From Pseudomonas moorei (GTDB taxonomy: Bacteria; Pseudomonadota; Gammaproteobacteria; Pseudomonadales; Pseudomonadaceae): a stretch of 64,000 nucleotides of DNA. The DNA lies in contig NZ_VZPP01000011.1 of assembly GCF_008801475.1 (NCBI RefSeq), forward strand, positions 219,486 through 283,485, read 5' to 3'. Every line of letters begins with the position of its first letter. The first letter of the stretch is position 1. A program made the position numbers and the translations under genes. Below the pieces are notes generated by a model. It saw only the letters and a list, made by a program, of their open reading frames with translations. It searched no databases and had not been told where the DNA came from. Shown piece by piece: positions 25,964 to 34,733 of this stretch.

Positions 25964-26464
25964 TTAGCGCTTGAACGCCTTCACTTCAGCTTCACGCAGA
26001 CGCGGGGCCAGTTTGTCGAGCACACCGTTGACGAACTTGTGGCCGTCGGTGGAACCGAAGACCTTGGCCAGTTCGATACCTTCGTTGATCACAACGCGGT
26101 ACGGCACGTCGACGCGCTTGAGCAGCTCCCAGGTGGACAGGCGCAGAACCGCCAGTTCAACCGGGTCGAGCTCTTCGATGGTCAGGTCCAGGCAAGGCTT
26201 GAGTGCGGTGTCGATTTCGGTCTTGAACTGCGGAACCCCGTGGAGGATCTCGCGGAAATAAGCACCATCGACATCGGTGAAATCGTTATCGACCCGGAAC
26301 TGCGCTTCGATCTCGTTCAGCGACTGCTTGGCCATGTGCCATTGGTACAGCGCCTGGGTCGCGAGCTGACGGGCTTCGCGACGCTTGACGCTTTTCGATG
26401 GCTTGCCGGCATCCGCAGGCTTTGGATCGCGCGGGTTAAAACGATCGCTTTCGTCGCTAATCAC
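25964..26464 (-). CDS. nusB: Transcription antitermination factor NusB
   Basis: A 166-residue all-helical protein that pairs with NusE (S10) on boxA RNA during rRNA antitermination. It has the RREARQLATQALYQWHM start, DELFR-like ELDPVELAVLRLSTWELL and VPYRVVINEGIELAKVFG motifs, and the terminal FVNGVLDKLAPRLR. A charged N-terminal tail of about 25 residues precedes the domain. Its start overlaps the ribH stop by 4 bp. Confidence 0.96.
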   Translation of the reverse strand: MISDESDRFNPRDPKPADAGKPSKSVKRREARQLATQALYQWHMAKQSLNEIEAQFRVDNDFTDVDGAYFREILHGVPQFKTEIDTALKPCLDLTIEELDPVELAVLRLSTWELLKRVDVPYRVVINEGIELAKVFGSTDGHKFVNGVLDKLAPRLREAEVKAFKR

Positions 26465-26937
26465 TTGGCCTCCAACTGCGCCAGCAGGCTGACCATTTCC
26501 AGAGCGGACAGGGCAGCTTCAGCACCTTTGTTACCGGCCTTGGTGCCGGAACGTTCGATGGCTTGCTCGATGGAATCAACGGTCAGGACGCCGAAGGCAA
26601 CCGGAACGCCGAACTCCATGGACACCTGGGCCAGGCCCTTGGTGCATTCGCCTGCCACGTATTCGAAATGCGGAGTACCGCCACGAATGACCGCGCCCAG
26701 GGCGATGATTGCCGCGAATTCACCCTTCTGAGCGACTTTCTGCGCAACCAGCGGGATTTCGAAGGCGCCAGGCGCACGGATGATGGTGATGTCGCTTTCG
26801 CTCACGCCATGGCGAACCAGGGCATCAACTGCACCGCTGACCAGGCTTTCAACGACGAAGCTGTTGAAACGGCCCACTACCAGAGCGTAGCGGCCTTTAG
26901 GGGCGATGAAGGTACCTTCGATGGTCTTCAGGGTCAT
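26461..26937 (-). CDS. ribH: 6,7-dimethyl-8-ribityllumazine synthase
   Basis: A 158-residue capsid-forming enzyme that condenses ribitylaminouracil with dihydroxybutanone phosphate. Motifs: VVGRFNSFVVESLVSGAVDAL, VRAPGAFEIPL-type IIRAPGAFEIPLVAQK, ALGAVIRGGTPHFEYVAGE and FGVLTVDSIEQAIERSG. It lies 91 bp downstream of the ribBA-type gene and is coupled to nusB. Confidence 0.96.
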   Translation of the reverse strand: MTLKTIEGTFIAPKGRYALVVGRFNSFVVESLVSGAVDALVRHGVSESDITIIRAPGAFEIPLVAQKVAQKGEFAAIIALGAVIRGGTPHFEYVAGECTKGLAQVSMEFGVPVAFGVLTVDSIEQAIERSGTKAGNKGAEAALSALEMVSLLAQLEAK

Positions 26938-27028
26938 TCGTTAGATCTCTTAAAGAGCCGGGACGCGTCTTCTACGCGCCCCTCAGTGATATTTGAACCG
27001 CGAATTCAAGGCCGGAAACAACCGGTCA

Positions 27029-28120
27029 TTATTCGGAGGGCACGTATTCTACAACTTCCAGATCGAAACCGGATATCGCATTAAATTTCATCGGTGCAGA
27101 CATCAGGCGCATTTTGCGCACACCGAGGTCACGCAGGATCTGCGAACCGGCACCGACAATGCTGTAGGTGGTCGGTTTTTTCACGGCCGCGTGGTCCGCG
27201 GTTTCGCGGATGTGCGCCAGCAACACGTCGCCATCGAGCGGGTGTCCGAGCAACAGCACCACGCCGCTGCCGGCCTCGGCAACCGCAGCCATGGCGGCGC
27301 GCAGGCTCCAGCGACCCGGTTGCTTGACCATCAGCAAGTCGCGCAGCGGGTCCATGTTGTGCACGCGAACCAGGGTCGGTTCCTCGGCGCAGACATTGCC
27401 CAGGGTCAGTGCCATGTGCACGTCGCCCTCCACCGAATCACGATAGGTCACCAGGTTGAATTGGCCCAGTTCGCTGTCCAGCGGCTGCTCGGCAATCCGC
27501 TGAACGGTACGTTCGTGGATCATCCGGTAGTGAATCAGATCGGCGATGGTACCGATCTTGATGTCGTGTTCGGCTGCGAAAGCTTCCAGTTCCGCGCGAC
27601 GGGACATGGTGCCGTCGTCGTTCATCACTTCGCAGATCACGCCGCTCGGCTCGAAACCGGCCATGCGCGCCAGGTCGCAGGCGGCTTCGGTGTGGCCGGC
27701 GCGAGCCAGGGTGCCACCGGCCTGGGCCATCAGCGGGAAGATGTGGCCCGGGCTGACGATGTCTTCAGCCTTGGCATCACGGGCGGCAGCCGCTTGTACG
27801 GTGCGTGCGCGGTCGGCGGCGGAGATGCCGGTGGTCACACCGGTGGCCGCTTCGATCGACACGGTGAACTTGGTGCCGAAGCCGGAACCGTTGCGTGGCG
27901 CCATCAGCGGCAGCTTCAGCAGCTCGCAACGCTCGCGGCTCATCGGCATGCAGATCAGGCCACGGGCGTGCTTGGCCATGAAGTTGATGTGCTCGGGCTT
28001 GCAGCACTCGGCGGCCATGATCAGGTCGCCTTCGTTCTCGCGGTCTTCGTCATCCATGAGGATGACCATCTTGCCTTGGCGGATGTCTTCAACCAGTTCT
28101 TCGATGCTATTGAGCGCCAC
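27029..28120 (-). CDS. ribBA: 3,4-dihydroxy-2-butanone 4-phosphate synthase with degenerate GTP cyclohydrolase II domain
   Basis: 363 residues in two domains. The N-terminal RibB domain (about 1-200) is intact: DDEDRENEGDLIMAAE, KHARGLICMPM, TAACDLARMAGFEPSGVICE-type segment. It makes the four-carbon unit of riboflavin from ribulose 5-phosphate. The C-terminal half keeps the GTP cyclohydrolase II fold outline, but the zinc-binding cysteine cluster is gone; the equivalent region reads RVHNMDPLRDLLMVKQPGRW. This resembles the RibBX class, in which the second domain is not a cyclohydrolase but may tune the first. A separate ribA at 22929-23546 supplies that activity. Confidence 0.92.
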   Translation of the reverse strand: MALNSIEELVEDIRQGKMVILMDDEDRENEGDLIMAAECCKPEHINFMAKHARGLICMPMSRERCELLKLPLMAPRNGSGFGTKFTVSIEAATGVTTGISAADRARTVQAAAARDAKAEDIVSPGHIFPLMAQAGGTLARAGHTEAACDLARMAGFEPSGVICEVMNDDGTMSRRAELEAFAAEHDIKIGTIADLIHYRMIHERTVQRIAEQPLDSELGQFNLVTYRDSVEGDVHMALTLGNVCAEEPTLVRVHNMDPLRDLLMVKQPGRWSLRAAMAAVAEAGSGVVLLLGHPLDGDVLLAHIRETADHAAVKKPTTYSIVGAGSQILRDLGVRKMRLMSAPMKFNAISGFDLEVVEYVPSE

Positions 28121-28136
28121 AAGGCACCCCCTTGAG

Positions 28137-28802
28137 TCAGGATTTGAGGTAGCCGTTGGCGGCCAGAAAGCTTTCAGTAATGGTGCTGCCAGCCGTAGGC
28201 TCTGCGGCCTTGTCGCCCAGCAACAGGCGCTCCAGGTAACGTGCCAGCAAGTCCACTTCCAGATTCACCCGGCGACCCGGCTGGTACGACGCCATGATGG
28301 TTTCGCTCAGGGTGTGCGGAATGATGGTCAGCAGGAACTCGGCGCCATCGACCGCGTTCACCGTCAGGCTGGTGCCGTCGACGGTGATCGAGCCTTTATG
28401 GGCGATGTACTTGGCCAGTTCTTTCGGCGCGCGGATGCGGAATTCCACGGCACGGGCATTCTCGGTGCGGGCCACCACTTCACCCACGCCATCGACATGC
28501 CCGCTGACCAGATGCCCGCCAAGACGGGTGGTCGGGGTCAGGGCTTTTTCCAGGTTCACCGGACTGCCGCTTTTGAGGTCGTTCATGGCGGTGCAGTCGA
28601 GGGTTTCGCGGCTGACGTCGGCCGCAAAGCCGTTGCCCGGCAACTCAACGGCGGTCAGGCACACGCCGTTGACCGCGATGCTGTCGCCCAGTTTGACGTC
28701 GCTCAGGTCGAGCTTGCCGGTTTCTACATGGACCCGCACATCTCCGCCTTTTGGGGTCAATGCACGAATACTGCCGATGGATTCGATGATGCCGGTGAAC
28801 AT
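28137..28802 (-). CDS. ribE: Riboflavin synthase, alpha chain
   Basis: A 221-residue protein with two lumazine-binding repeats, starting MFTGIIESIGSIRAL and again GHLVSGHVDGVGEVVARTEN. SIAVNGVCLTAVEL and SITVDGTSLTVNAV mark equivalent places in the two repeats. It dismutates two lumazines to riboflavin. It lies between ribD and the RibB-type gene; no FMN riboswitch was seen in either gap (47 and 16 bp). Confidence 0.96.
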   Translation of the reverse strand: MFTGIIESIGSIRALTPKGGDVRVHVETGKLDLSDVKLGDSIAVNGVCLTAVELPGNGFAADVSRETLDCTAMNDLKSGSPVNLEKALTPTTRLGGHLVSGHVDGVGEVVARTENARAVEFRIRAPKELAKYIAHKGSITVDGTSLTVNAVDGAEFLLTIIPHTLSETIMASYQPGRRVNLEVDLLARYLERLLLGDKAAEPTAGSTITESFLAANGYLKS

Positions 28803-28849
28803 GGGGTTCTCCTCGAGAACAAAGCCAGCGCTATAGCGATGGCCGAAAA

Positions 28850-29983
28850 TTATACGCTCGCTGCTGGCAAAGGAATGGCAGTGATTCGCCAGTCATCGCC
28901 AACCGCGCGAATTTCGGTAATTTTGAGCGACGGCGCATCCTTCATTTGCGCAAGCGGCCAGTCCAGCAGCGGACGCGCCAAGGAGCCCAGGAACTTGCCG
29001 GCCATGAAGATCACAAACTCGTCGACCAGACCTTGCTGAGCAAAAGCCCCGGCCAGGCGCGGCCCGGCCTCGACCAGCACTTCGTTGACACCGCGAGCGG
29101 CAAGTTCGACCAGTAACTGGCGCAAATCGACCTGGCCATCGTAGCCCGGTACGATCAGGCATTCTGGTCCGTTGGCGTATTGCTCCTCCACCGCCATGCA
29201 CGTGGCCACCAGCGCCGGACCGGCCTTGAAGAATGGCGCATCCAGCGGCACGCGCAGACGACCGTCGACCAGCACGCGCAGCGGCGGACGGCTCATGGCC
29301 AGTGCGGTTTGCCCGGCGTCCAGCCCCAACTCGTCGGCACGCACGGTCAAGCGGGCGTTATCCGCCAGCACCGTGTCGGTACCGGTCAATACCACACTGG
29401 CCTGGGCACGCAGACGTTGCACCGCCGAACGCGCCGCCGGGCCGGTGATCCATTGGCTTTCACCGCTTTCCATCGCCGTGCGGCCATCGAGGCTCATGGC
29501 CAGCTTGACCCGCACGAACGGCAAGCCGTGCTCCATGCGTTTCAAGAAACCTTGATTGAGCGTGCGCGCCTCGCCTTCCAGCACGCCGCTTTCAGTGGCG
29601 ATGCCGGCCTGCTCCAGGCGTTGCAAGCCACGACCGGCGACTTCCAGGTTCGGGTCCTGCATGGCCGCGACCACCCGCGCCACACCGGCATTGACCAGTG
29701 CATCGGCACAGGGTGGTGTCCGGCCGTGGTGGCTGCAGGGTTCGAGGGTTACGTAAGCGGTGGCGCCACGGGCGAGTTCACCGGCGGCGCGCAAGGCGTG
29801 GACTTCCGCGTGGGGTTCGCCGGCGCGTTCGTGCCAGCCTTCGCCGACAATCTGCCCGTCCCGCACGATCACGCAACCGACCCGGGGGTTGGGGTGGGTC
29901 GTGTAATGACCTTTGCGCGCCAGTTCGAGGGCGCGGGTCATGAAATGGGCGTCGAGGATGGCTTGTTCTGCGGGCAGGCTCAT
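28850..29983 (-). CDS. ribD: Bifunctional riboflavin deaminase/reductase
   Basis: A 377-residue protein with an N-terminal cytidine-deaminase-like domain carrying zinc motifs HAEVHALRAAG and PCSHHGRTPPCADAL, and a C-terminal reductase domain (VRVKLAMSLDGRTAMESGES, QWITGPAARSAVQRLRAQA, VLVEAGPRLAGAF). It performs the second and third steps of riboflavin synthesis. Its start overlaps the nrdR stop by 4 bp, so it is translated from the nrdR-led transcript. Confidence 0.96.
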   Translation of the reverse strand: MSLPAEQAILDAHFMTRALELARKGHYTTHPNPRVGCVIVRDGQIVGEGWHERAGEPHAEVHALRAAGELARGATAYVTLEPCSHHGRTPPCADALVNAGVARVVAAMQDPNLEVAGRGLQRLEQAGIATESGVLEGEARTLNQGFLKRMEHGLPFVRVKLAMSLDGRTAMESGESQWITGPAARSAVQRLRAQASVVLTGTDTVLADNARLTVRADELGLDAGQTALAMSRPPLRVLVDGRLRVPLDAPFFKAGPALVATCMAVEEQYANGPECLIVPGYDGQVDLRQLLVELAARGVNEVLVEAGPRLAGAFAQQGLVDEFVIFMAGKFLGSLARPLLDWPLAQMKDAPSLKITEIRAVGDDWRITAIPLPAASV

Positions 29984-30444
29984 TCTTTCACCGGCTCTCG
30001 GGCCAGGCGATCGATCTCTTCGCGGAACTCGTTGAGGTCCTGGAAGCGGCGATACACCGAAGCGAAACGTATGTAGGCGACTTCGTCGAGCTTCTGCAGC
30101 TCGGCCATCACCAGTTCACCCACCACGAGGGATTTGACCTCTCGCTCACCGGTGGCACGCAGTTTGTGCTTGATGTGCACCAACGATGATTCCAGGCGTT
30201 CTACACTCACCGGGCGCTTTTCCAGCGCGCGCTGCATGCCGGCGCGGAGTTTTTCTTCGTCGAACGGCTGACGACTGCCGTCGGTTTTGATCAGGCGCGG
30301 CAACACCAGTTCGGCGGTCTCGAACGTCGTGAATCGCTCGCCGCAGGCCAGGCATTCACGCCGGCGGCGCACCTGTTCGCCCTCGGCGACCAGACGCGAG
30401 TCGATGACCTTGGTGTCGTTGGCACCGCAGAAGGGACAGTGCAT
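29980..30444 (-). CDS. nrdR: Transcriptional repressor NrdR
   Basis: A 154-residue regulator of ribonucleotide reductase genes. The zinc ribbon has CPFC at residues 3-6 and CLAC further on, followed by the ATP-cone domain (ELVLPRLIKTDGSRQPFDEEKL). The start is the ATG at 30444 (MHCPFCGANDTKVIDSR); upstream extension to 30573 is not part of the family. First gene of the riboflavin cluster on this strand. Confidence 0.96.
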   Translation of the reverse strand: MHCPFCGANDTKVIDSRLVAEGEQVRRRRECLACGERFTTFETAELVLPRLIKTDGSRQPFDEEKLRAGMQRALEKRPVSVERLESSLVHIKHKLRATGEREVKSLVVGELVMAELQKLDEVAYIRFASVYRRFQDLNEFREEIDRLAREPVKE

Positions 30445-30572
30445 GGTGGCAGGCAACAAAAAAAGGGAGGGCCATGGTAGCGCATCCCCGTGGCAAGACA
30501 AGCCATAGGGTTTGCGGTATACAGACGCCATGATCTTTAGATCCATGGAATTTACCTTTAACGGAGCTGCCA

Positions 30573-31037
30573 ATGTCGCTACGACCGCTCGTTTTGCTCA
30601 GCCTGTTCAGCCTGCTGGTGGCTTGCGGCAGCAATGCGCCCAAACCCCAGCCACCGACACCAGGCCCCGCGCCGGAGCAGGCGCAGAAGAAAGCCAGGGA
30701 GTCTGCCAATCTCGGTCCGCTGCCGGCCTATCAACGTGAATTGAGCGGCACCCTGCAAGGCGTGCCGGCGGGCGCCGAAGTCGAACTGGCGCTGCTGGTG
30801 ATCGACGAAAAAGGCCGTCCGCAACAGTTACTCGCCAGTTCGAGCCTGATCGGCAACAACCAGGTGCTGCCGTTTCACCTGCGCTTCAATCCGGAATCCT
30901 TCCCGGCCGGCGCCCGGGTCGAACTGCGTGGCCGCGCCAGTCAGTCCGGCCAATTGATCCTGCATCTGCCATCGCAATTGATTACCCAACCGACCACCCA
31001 GGTGCTGGGTCAACTGCAATTCGTCACAGCCCCATGA
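30573..31037 (+). CDS. YbaY family lipoprotein
   Basis: 154 residues with a lipoprotein signal peptide and lipobox LVACG (cysteine near residue 18), a proline-rich linker, and a YbaY-type beta domain (YQRELSGTLQGVPAGAEVEL, ... PFHLRFNPESFPAGARVELR). Function is not established; it is likely an outer-membrane-anchored periplasmic protein. GGAG precedes the start by 7 bp. The stop overlaps the downstream methyltransferase start by 4 bp. It is divergent from nrdR. Confidence 0.85.
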   Translation: MSLRPLVLLSLFSLLVACGSNAPKPQPPTPGPAPEQAQKKARESANLGPLPAYQRELSGTLQGVPAGAEVELALLVIDEKGRPQQLLASSSLIGNNQVLPFHLRFNPESFPAGARVELRGRASQSGQLILHLPSQLITQPTTQVLGQLQFVTAP

Positions 31038-31690
31038 GTACACCGCTCGACCTGCAACAGGCCTTGGGTGAATTGCTCGGTGACGCGCGCCTGGTAGCCG
31101 GTGAGCTGCCGGGCACCGACCTGAAGCTCTGGTTGATCGACGGCGACAACATGGACCGCGCCTTCACCCCGGAAGAAACCCGACGGATTCTGCATGAACC
31201 GCCTTACTGGTGTTTCTGCTGGGCCAGCGGTTTGGCTGTAGCCCGTTATCTCGCGCAATTTCCCGAGTGGGTCAAAGGCAAGCGTGTCCTGGATTTCGGC
31301 GCCGGCTCCGGCGTCGCCGGGATTGCGGCGGTGAAGGCCGGAGCGCTGGAAGTGGTGGCTTGCGACCTCGACCCGCTGGCGATTGCCGCCTGTCGGGCGA
31401 ACGCCGAACTCAATGACGTGCAGCTCAGCTATTCGACGGATTTTTTCGCTGAAGCCGATCGCTTTGATCTGATCCTGGTCGCCGATGTGCTGTACGACCG
31501 CGCGAACCTGCCGCTGCTCGATGAGTTCTTGAGTCGAGGCCAGGAAGCGCTGGTGGCCGATTCGCGAGTCAGGGATTTTCGCCATCCGCTGTATCGTCGA
31601 ATCGAAATGCTTGAAGCCATGACCCTGCCGGATCTGGCCGAGCCGGAAGAGTTTCGGCATGTGAGCCTCTACCATGCGCGGCGCGCCTGA
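31034..31690 (+). CDS. Class I SAM-dependent methyltransferase (protein methyltransferase-like)
   Basis: A 218-residue Rossmann methyltransferase. Motif I is VLDFGAGSGVAGIAAVKAG, motif II CDLDPLAIAACRANAELN, and DLILVADVLYDRANLPLLD is the motif IV region. The pattern resembles the ETFB/METTL20-like and PrmA-like protein methyltransferases; the substrate is not evident. Coupled to the YbaY lipoprotein gene. Confidence 0.83.
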   Translation: MSTPLDLQQALGELLGDARLVAGELPGTDLKLWLIDGDNMDRAFTPEETRRILHEPPYWCFCWASGLAVARYLAQFPEWVKGKRVLDFGAGSGVAGIAAVKAGALEVVACDLDPLAIAACRANAELNDVQLSYSTDFFAEADRFDLILVADVLYDRANLPLLDEFLSRGQEALVADSRVRDFRHPLYRRIEMLEAMTLPDLAEPEEFRHVSLYHARRA

Positions 31691-31693
31691 AAG

Positions 31694-31761
31694 CATCGCG
31701 AGCAGGCTCGCTCCCACAGGATTTGTATTCGACACACAACCACTGTAGGAGCGAGCCTGTC
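31694..31761. repeat. Inverted REP pair
   Basis: TCGCGAGCAGGCTCGCTCCC and the partial inverted copy TGTAGGAGCGAGCCTGTC. The right copy is cut short. Confidence 0.8.
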
Positions 31762-31847
31762 ACGCAACGCACCTTTCACGCCCCCGCTTCCGGCCACACC
31801 CCGCCAGGCCGTATAGTTGCCCCATTCACGCTTCTACGAGATCCCCC

Positions 31848-32720
31848 ATGAGTCAGGAAACGCCGTACATCTTCGACGCCACGACCGCCGACTTCGACCA
31901 GTCGGTGATCGAGAATTCTTTCCACAAACCGGTGCTGGTGGATTTCTGGGCCGAATGGTGTGCGCCGTGCAAAGTGCTGATGCCGATGCTGCAGACCATT
32001 GCCGAGAGCTACCAGGGTGAGTTGCTGCTGGCCAAGGTCAACTGCGACATCGAACAGGACATCGTCGCCCGTTTCGGCATTCGCAGTCTGCCAACCGTGG
32101 TGCTGTTCAAGGATGGTCAGCCCGTCGACGGTTTTGCCGGGGCCCAACCGGAATCAGCCGTGCGCGCGCTGCTCGAGCCTCACGTGCAAATGCCGCCGCC
32201 GGCCGCTGCCGACCCTTTCGTACAGGCTCAGGCGCTGTTCGACGACAGCCGCTTCGCCGACGCCGAAGCCATCCTCAAAGTGCTGCTGGGCGAAGACAAC
32301 ACCAACGCCAAGGCGCTGATCCTCTATGCCCGCTGCCTCACCGAACGCGGTGAACTGGGCGAGGCACAAGCGGTGCTCGACGCGGTCAAGACTGATGAAC
32401 ACAAAGCTGCATTGGCCGGTGCCAAGGCGCAGATCAAGTTTCTCGGCCAGGCCAAGGACTTGCCGGATGCCGCCGACCTGAAGGCGCGCCTGGCAAAAAA
32501 TCCGCAGGACGATGAGGCGGTCTATCAACTGGCGGTGCAGCAACTGGCCCGCCAGCAATACGACGCCGCGCTGGATGGCCTGCTCAAGCTGTTCATCCGC
32601 AACCGCAGCTACAGCGAAGGCTTGCCGCACAAGACCTTGCTGCAGGTGTTCGAACTGCTCGGCAACGATCACCCGCTGGTGACCACCTACCGTCGCAAGT
32701 TGTTTGCCGCGCTTTATTAA
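31848..32720 (+). CDS. CnoX/YbbN-type thioredoxin with TPR domain
   Basis: A 290-residue protein. Residues about 20-110 form a thioredoxin domain with the redox motif WCAPC intact (WAEWCAPCKVLMP), and the rest is a TPR domain (QAQALFDDSRFADAEAILKV). E. coli CnoX (YbbN) is a holdase that passes clients to DnaK and GroEL after bleach stress, but has SxxC in place of CxxC. The intact CxxC here predicts thiol oxidoreductase activity as well. Single gene between two REPINs. Confidence 0.9.
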   Translation: MSQETPYIFDATTADFDQSVIENSFHKPVLVDFWAEWCAPCKVLMPMLQTIAESYQGELLLAKVNCDIEQDIVARFGIRSLPTVVLFKDGQPVDGFAGAQPESAVRALLEPHVQMPPPAAADPFVQAQALFDDSRFADAEAILKVLLGEDNTNAKALILYARCLTERGELGEAQAVLDAVKTDEHKAALAGAKAQIKFLGQAKDLPDAADLKARLAKNPQDDEAVYQLAVQQLARQQYDAALDGLLKLFIRNRSYSEGLPHKTLLQVFELLGNDHPLVTTYRRKLFAALY

Positions 32721-32728
32721 GCGCGGCC

Positions 32729-32829
32729 CTGTAGGCGCGAGCTTGCTCGCGATGGACATAAGGGCGCCGCAGTTATGCAGGTAGCCCGCGTCAGGATTGA
32801 CATCCTTCGCGAGCAAGCTCGCTCCTACA
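32729..32829. repeat. Inverted REP pair
   Basis: CTGTAGGCGCGAGCTTGCTC and its inverted partner GAGCAAGCTCGCTCCTACA about 70 bp apart. The right copy overlaps the 3' end of the minus-strand gene at 32825. Confidence 0.85.
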
Positions 32830-33163
32830 ACCAGCGATAGAGCGGCGTATCCCCGCCGCTCTCCAACTTCACGTCCGGGCTATGGCGCAAACGCACCAAC
32901 AGTCGTTTGCCCGCCGACGCATTGCCGGTCAGCCCTTCCAGTTGCTCCAGCAGATCCGGCCCACTCAACTGTCCAGCCTTGCGCAGCAGGTCCCTGGCGA
33001 TCTGCCACAGCGCATCATCCTGATTCTGCGGTTTAGCCGGCGCGGCAGTGACCCCGGTTTTCTCAACAGTCAACTGCGCCCCCAGCCGCGCCCAGTCGGC
33101 GTCGTCCATCTCCAGCGTCAAATCCACCGGCCAGTCGCCGATGCTTCCGCGAATTCGCAACAT
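32825..33163 (-). CDS. Conserved hypothetical protein divergent from the zinc locus
   Basis: A 112-residue soluble acidic protein (MLRIRGSIGDWPVDLTLEMD, QNQDDALWQIARDLLRKAGQ). No catalytic motif or domain was recognised. It is divergent from the DUF2796 gene and shares the intergenic region that holds a Zur-like box, so it may be co-regulated; that is inference. Proteins like this are conserved at the same place in other pseudomonads. Confidence 0.7.
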   Translation of the reverse strand: MLRIRGSIGDWPVDLTLEMDDADWARLGAQLTVEKTGVTAAPAKPQNQDDALWQIARDLLRKAGQLSGPDLLEQLEGLTGNASAGKRLLVRLRHSPDVKLESGGDTPLYRWL

Positions 33164-33248
33164 GAGTCAGCTCCTGCACATTTCTGTCCGGCATGCTCCC
33201 ATGGGACTTGTGCAACGCCAAGCAGACGGTCAAACTCTCCGCCATAAC

Positions 33249-33266
33249 GTTATAAGATTACATAAC
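33249..33266. promoter_or_regulatory. Candidate Zur box before the zinc ABC locus
   Basis: GTTATAAGATTACATAAC contains GTTAT and ATAAC half-sites in inverted orientation, similar to the proteobacterial GTTATA-ATAAC Zur operator but with wider spacing; GTTATAAGATTAC within it fits the usual spacing with mismatches. It lies 33 bp before the first start codon. In P. aeruginosa the corresponding genes (PA4063-PA4066) are induced by zinc starvation. Confidence 0.45.
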
Positions 33267-33298
33267 AAATTCTTCATTTTACTTTCGGAGTTACGCCC

Positions 33299-33892
33299 AT
33301 GCATCGTCTGCTGCTCGCCTTGCCATTTGCCCTGTTGCCGCTGGCTGTCGCACACGCGGCTGATGAACATGACCACGACCATGAGCACGGTAGCCTCGGC
33401 GCCCACGAACACGGTGTCGGTCGCTTGAACGCAGCACTGGACGGTCAGACCCTGGAGCTGGAGCTGGAAAGCCCGGCAATGAATCTGGTGGGCTTCGAAC
33501 ATGCCGCCACCACCGATGCCGACAAGGCCAAGGTTGCTGCTGTCCGTGCCCAGTTGGAAAAACCCTTGGCGCTGTTCGCCCTGCCGAAAGCCGCCGGTTG
33601 CGAGATCGCTGGCACGGAACTGGAAAGCCCGCTGTTCGGCGACAAACCGAAGGCTGACGACGATCACGACGAAGACGCCAATGACGCCAAAGACGAACAT
33701 CACCACGAGCACAGCGAAATCCACGCCCATTACAGCTTCACTTGCGCCACTCCCGCTGCGCTGAAGACTCTGGATCTGGCGAATATCTTCAATACGTTCC
33801 CGGCCACCCAGAAAATTCAGGTACAACTGATCGGCCCGAGCGGACAGCAAGGGGTTGAGGTGACGGCGAAGGCGGCGGCCCTGAAATTCTGA
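33299..33892 (+). CDS. DUF2796 histidine-rich periplasmic zinc-binding protein
   Basis: 197 residues with signal peptide MHRLLLALPFALLPLAVAHA and two metal-binding-type stretches: DEHDHDHEHGSLGAHEHG just after cleavage, and DDDHDEDANDAKDEHHHEHS near residue 120-140. It fits DUF2796 (ZrgA-like zinc-binding proteins). It probably binds zinc in the periplasm for the following ABC system. A REPIN separates it from the ATPase gene, but the four genes keep the same order in P. aeruginosa. Confidence 0.88.
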   Translation: MHRLLLALPFALLPLAVAHAADEHDHDHEHGSLGAHEHGVGRLNAALDGQTLELELESPAMNLVGFEHAATTDADKAKVAAVRAQLEKPLALFALPKAAGCEIAGTELESPLFGDKPKADDDHDEDANDAKDEHHHEHSEIHAHYSFTCATPAALKTLDLANIFNTFPATQKIQVQLIGPSGQQGVEVTAKAAALKF

Positions 33893-33908
33893 ATTAGCTG
33901 AAGATCAC

Positions 33909-33993
33909 CTGTAGGAGCGAGCCTGCTTGCGAAGGAGTGTCAGCCACGTTGATGTTGACTGACACACCATCGCGAGCAGGCTCGCTCCCACAA
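33909..33993. repeat. Inverted REP pair (REPIN)
   Basis: CTGTAGGAGCGAGCCTGCTTGCGAAG and inverted TCGCGAGCAGGCTCGCTCCC, with an inner near-palindrome of the form TGTCAG...CTGACA. It lies inside the zinc locus, between the binding protein and ATPase genes. Confidence 0.88.
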
Positions 33994-34021
33994 GGTTCAC
34001 CCACTACCAGACCGGTTTCAC

Positions 34022-34732
34022 ATGACCCAAGCACTCATCGAACTGTCCGACCTGGGCTTCAGTTGGCCCGGTCACCCACCGTTGCTGGACATCCCGGCGT
34101 TTCGCCTGGAGCCGGGGGAAACCCTGTTCCTCAAAGGCCCGAGCGGAAGTGGCAAGACTACCCTGCTCGGCCTGCTCGGCGGTGTGCAGAAACCGAATCG
34201 CGGCAGTATCCGCCTGCTCGGCCAGGAACTGACCGAACTCTCGGCCGGTGCCCGCGATCACTTTCGCGTCGATCACACCGGCTACATCTTCCAGCAGTTC
34301 AACCTGCTGCCATTTCTCTCGGTGCGCGAAAACGTCGAGCTGCCTTGCCGCTTCTCCAAGTTGCGCGCGCAACGGGCAATCCAGCGCCATGGCAGCATCG
34401 ATCAGGCGGCTGCCACGTTGCTTGCGCATTTGGGCTTGAAAGACGAAAGCATCCTCAGTCGCCGCGCCGATTCGCTGTCCATCGGCCAACAGCAAAGGGT
34501 CGCTGCCGCACGGGCATTGATCGGCCAGCCGGAACTGGTGATCGCCGACGAACCGACCTCGGCCCTGGATTACGACGCCCGCGAAAACTTCATTCGCCTG
34601 CTGTTCGCCGAATGCCGCGAAGCCGGCTCGAGCCTGCTGTTCGTCAGCCATGATCAAAGCCTCGCGCCGCTGTTCGATCGCCACCTGTCGCTGGCCGATC
34701 TCAATCGCGCCGCCACCCCGTCCGAGGTCTGA
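34022..34732 (+). CDS. ABC transporter ATP-binding protein (zinc-linked locus)
   Basis: A 236-residue ATPase of the LolD/MacB subgroup: Walker A GPSGSGKTT at 39-47, signature SIGQQQRVAAARAL, Walker B LVIADEPTSALD, switch FVSHD. It pairs with the FtsX-like permease immediately downstream (1 bp gap). By position in a zinc-responsive locus it may drive metal-complex or lipoprotein-type export rather than classical import; direction is not settled. Confidence 0.9.
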   Translation: MTQALIELSDLGFSWPGHPPLLDIPAFRLEPGETLFLKGPSGSGKTTLLGLLGGVQKPNRGSIRLLGQELTELSAGARDHFRVDHTGYIFQQFNLLPFLSVRENVELPCRFSKLRAQRAIQRHGSIDQAAATLLAHLGLKDESILSRRADSLSIGQQQRVAAARALIGQPELVIADEPTSALDYDARENFIRLLFAECREAGSSLLFVSHDQSLAPLFDRHLSLADLNRAATPSEV

Positions 34733-34733
34733 G

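Noticed and set aside
26938..27028. FMN riboswitch in the riboflavin cluster
   Set aside because: The gaps between the rib genes are 91 bp or shorter and show no RFN-element-like folds or conserved boxes.
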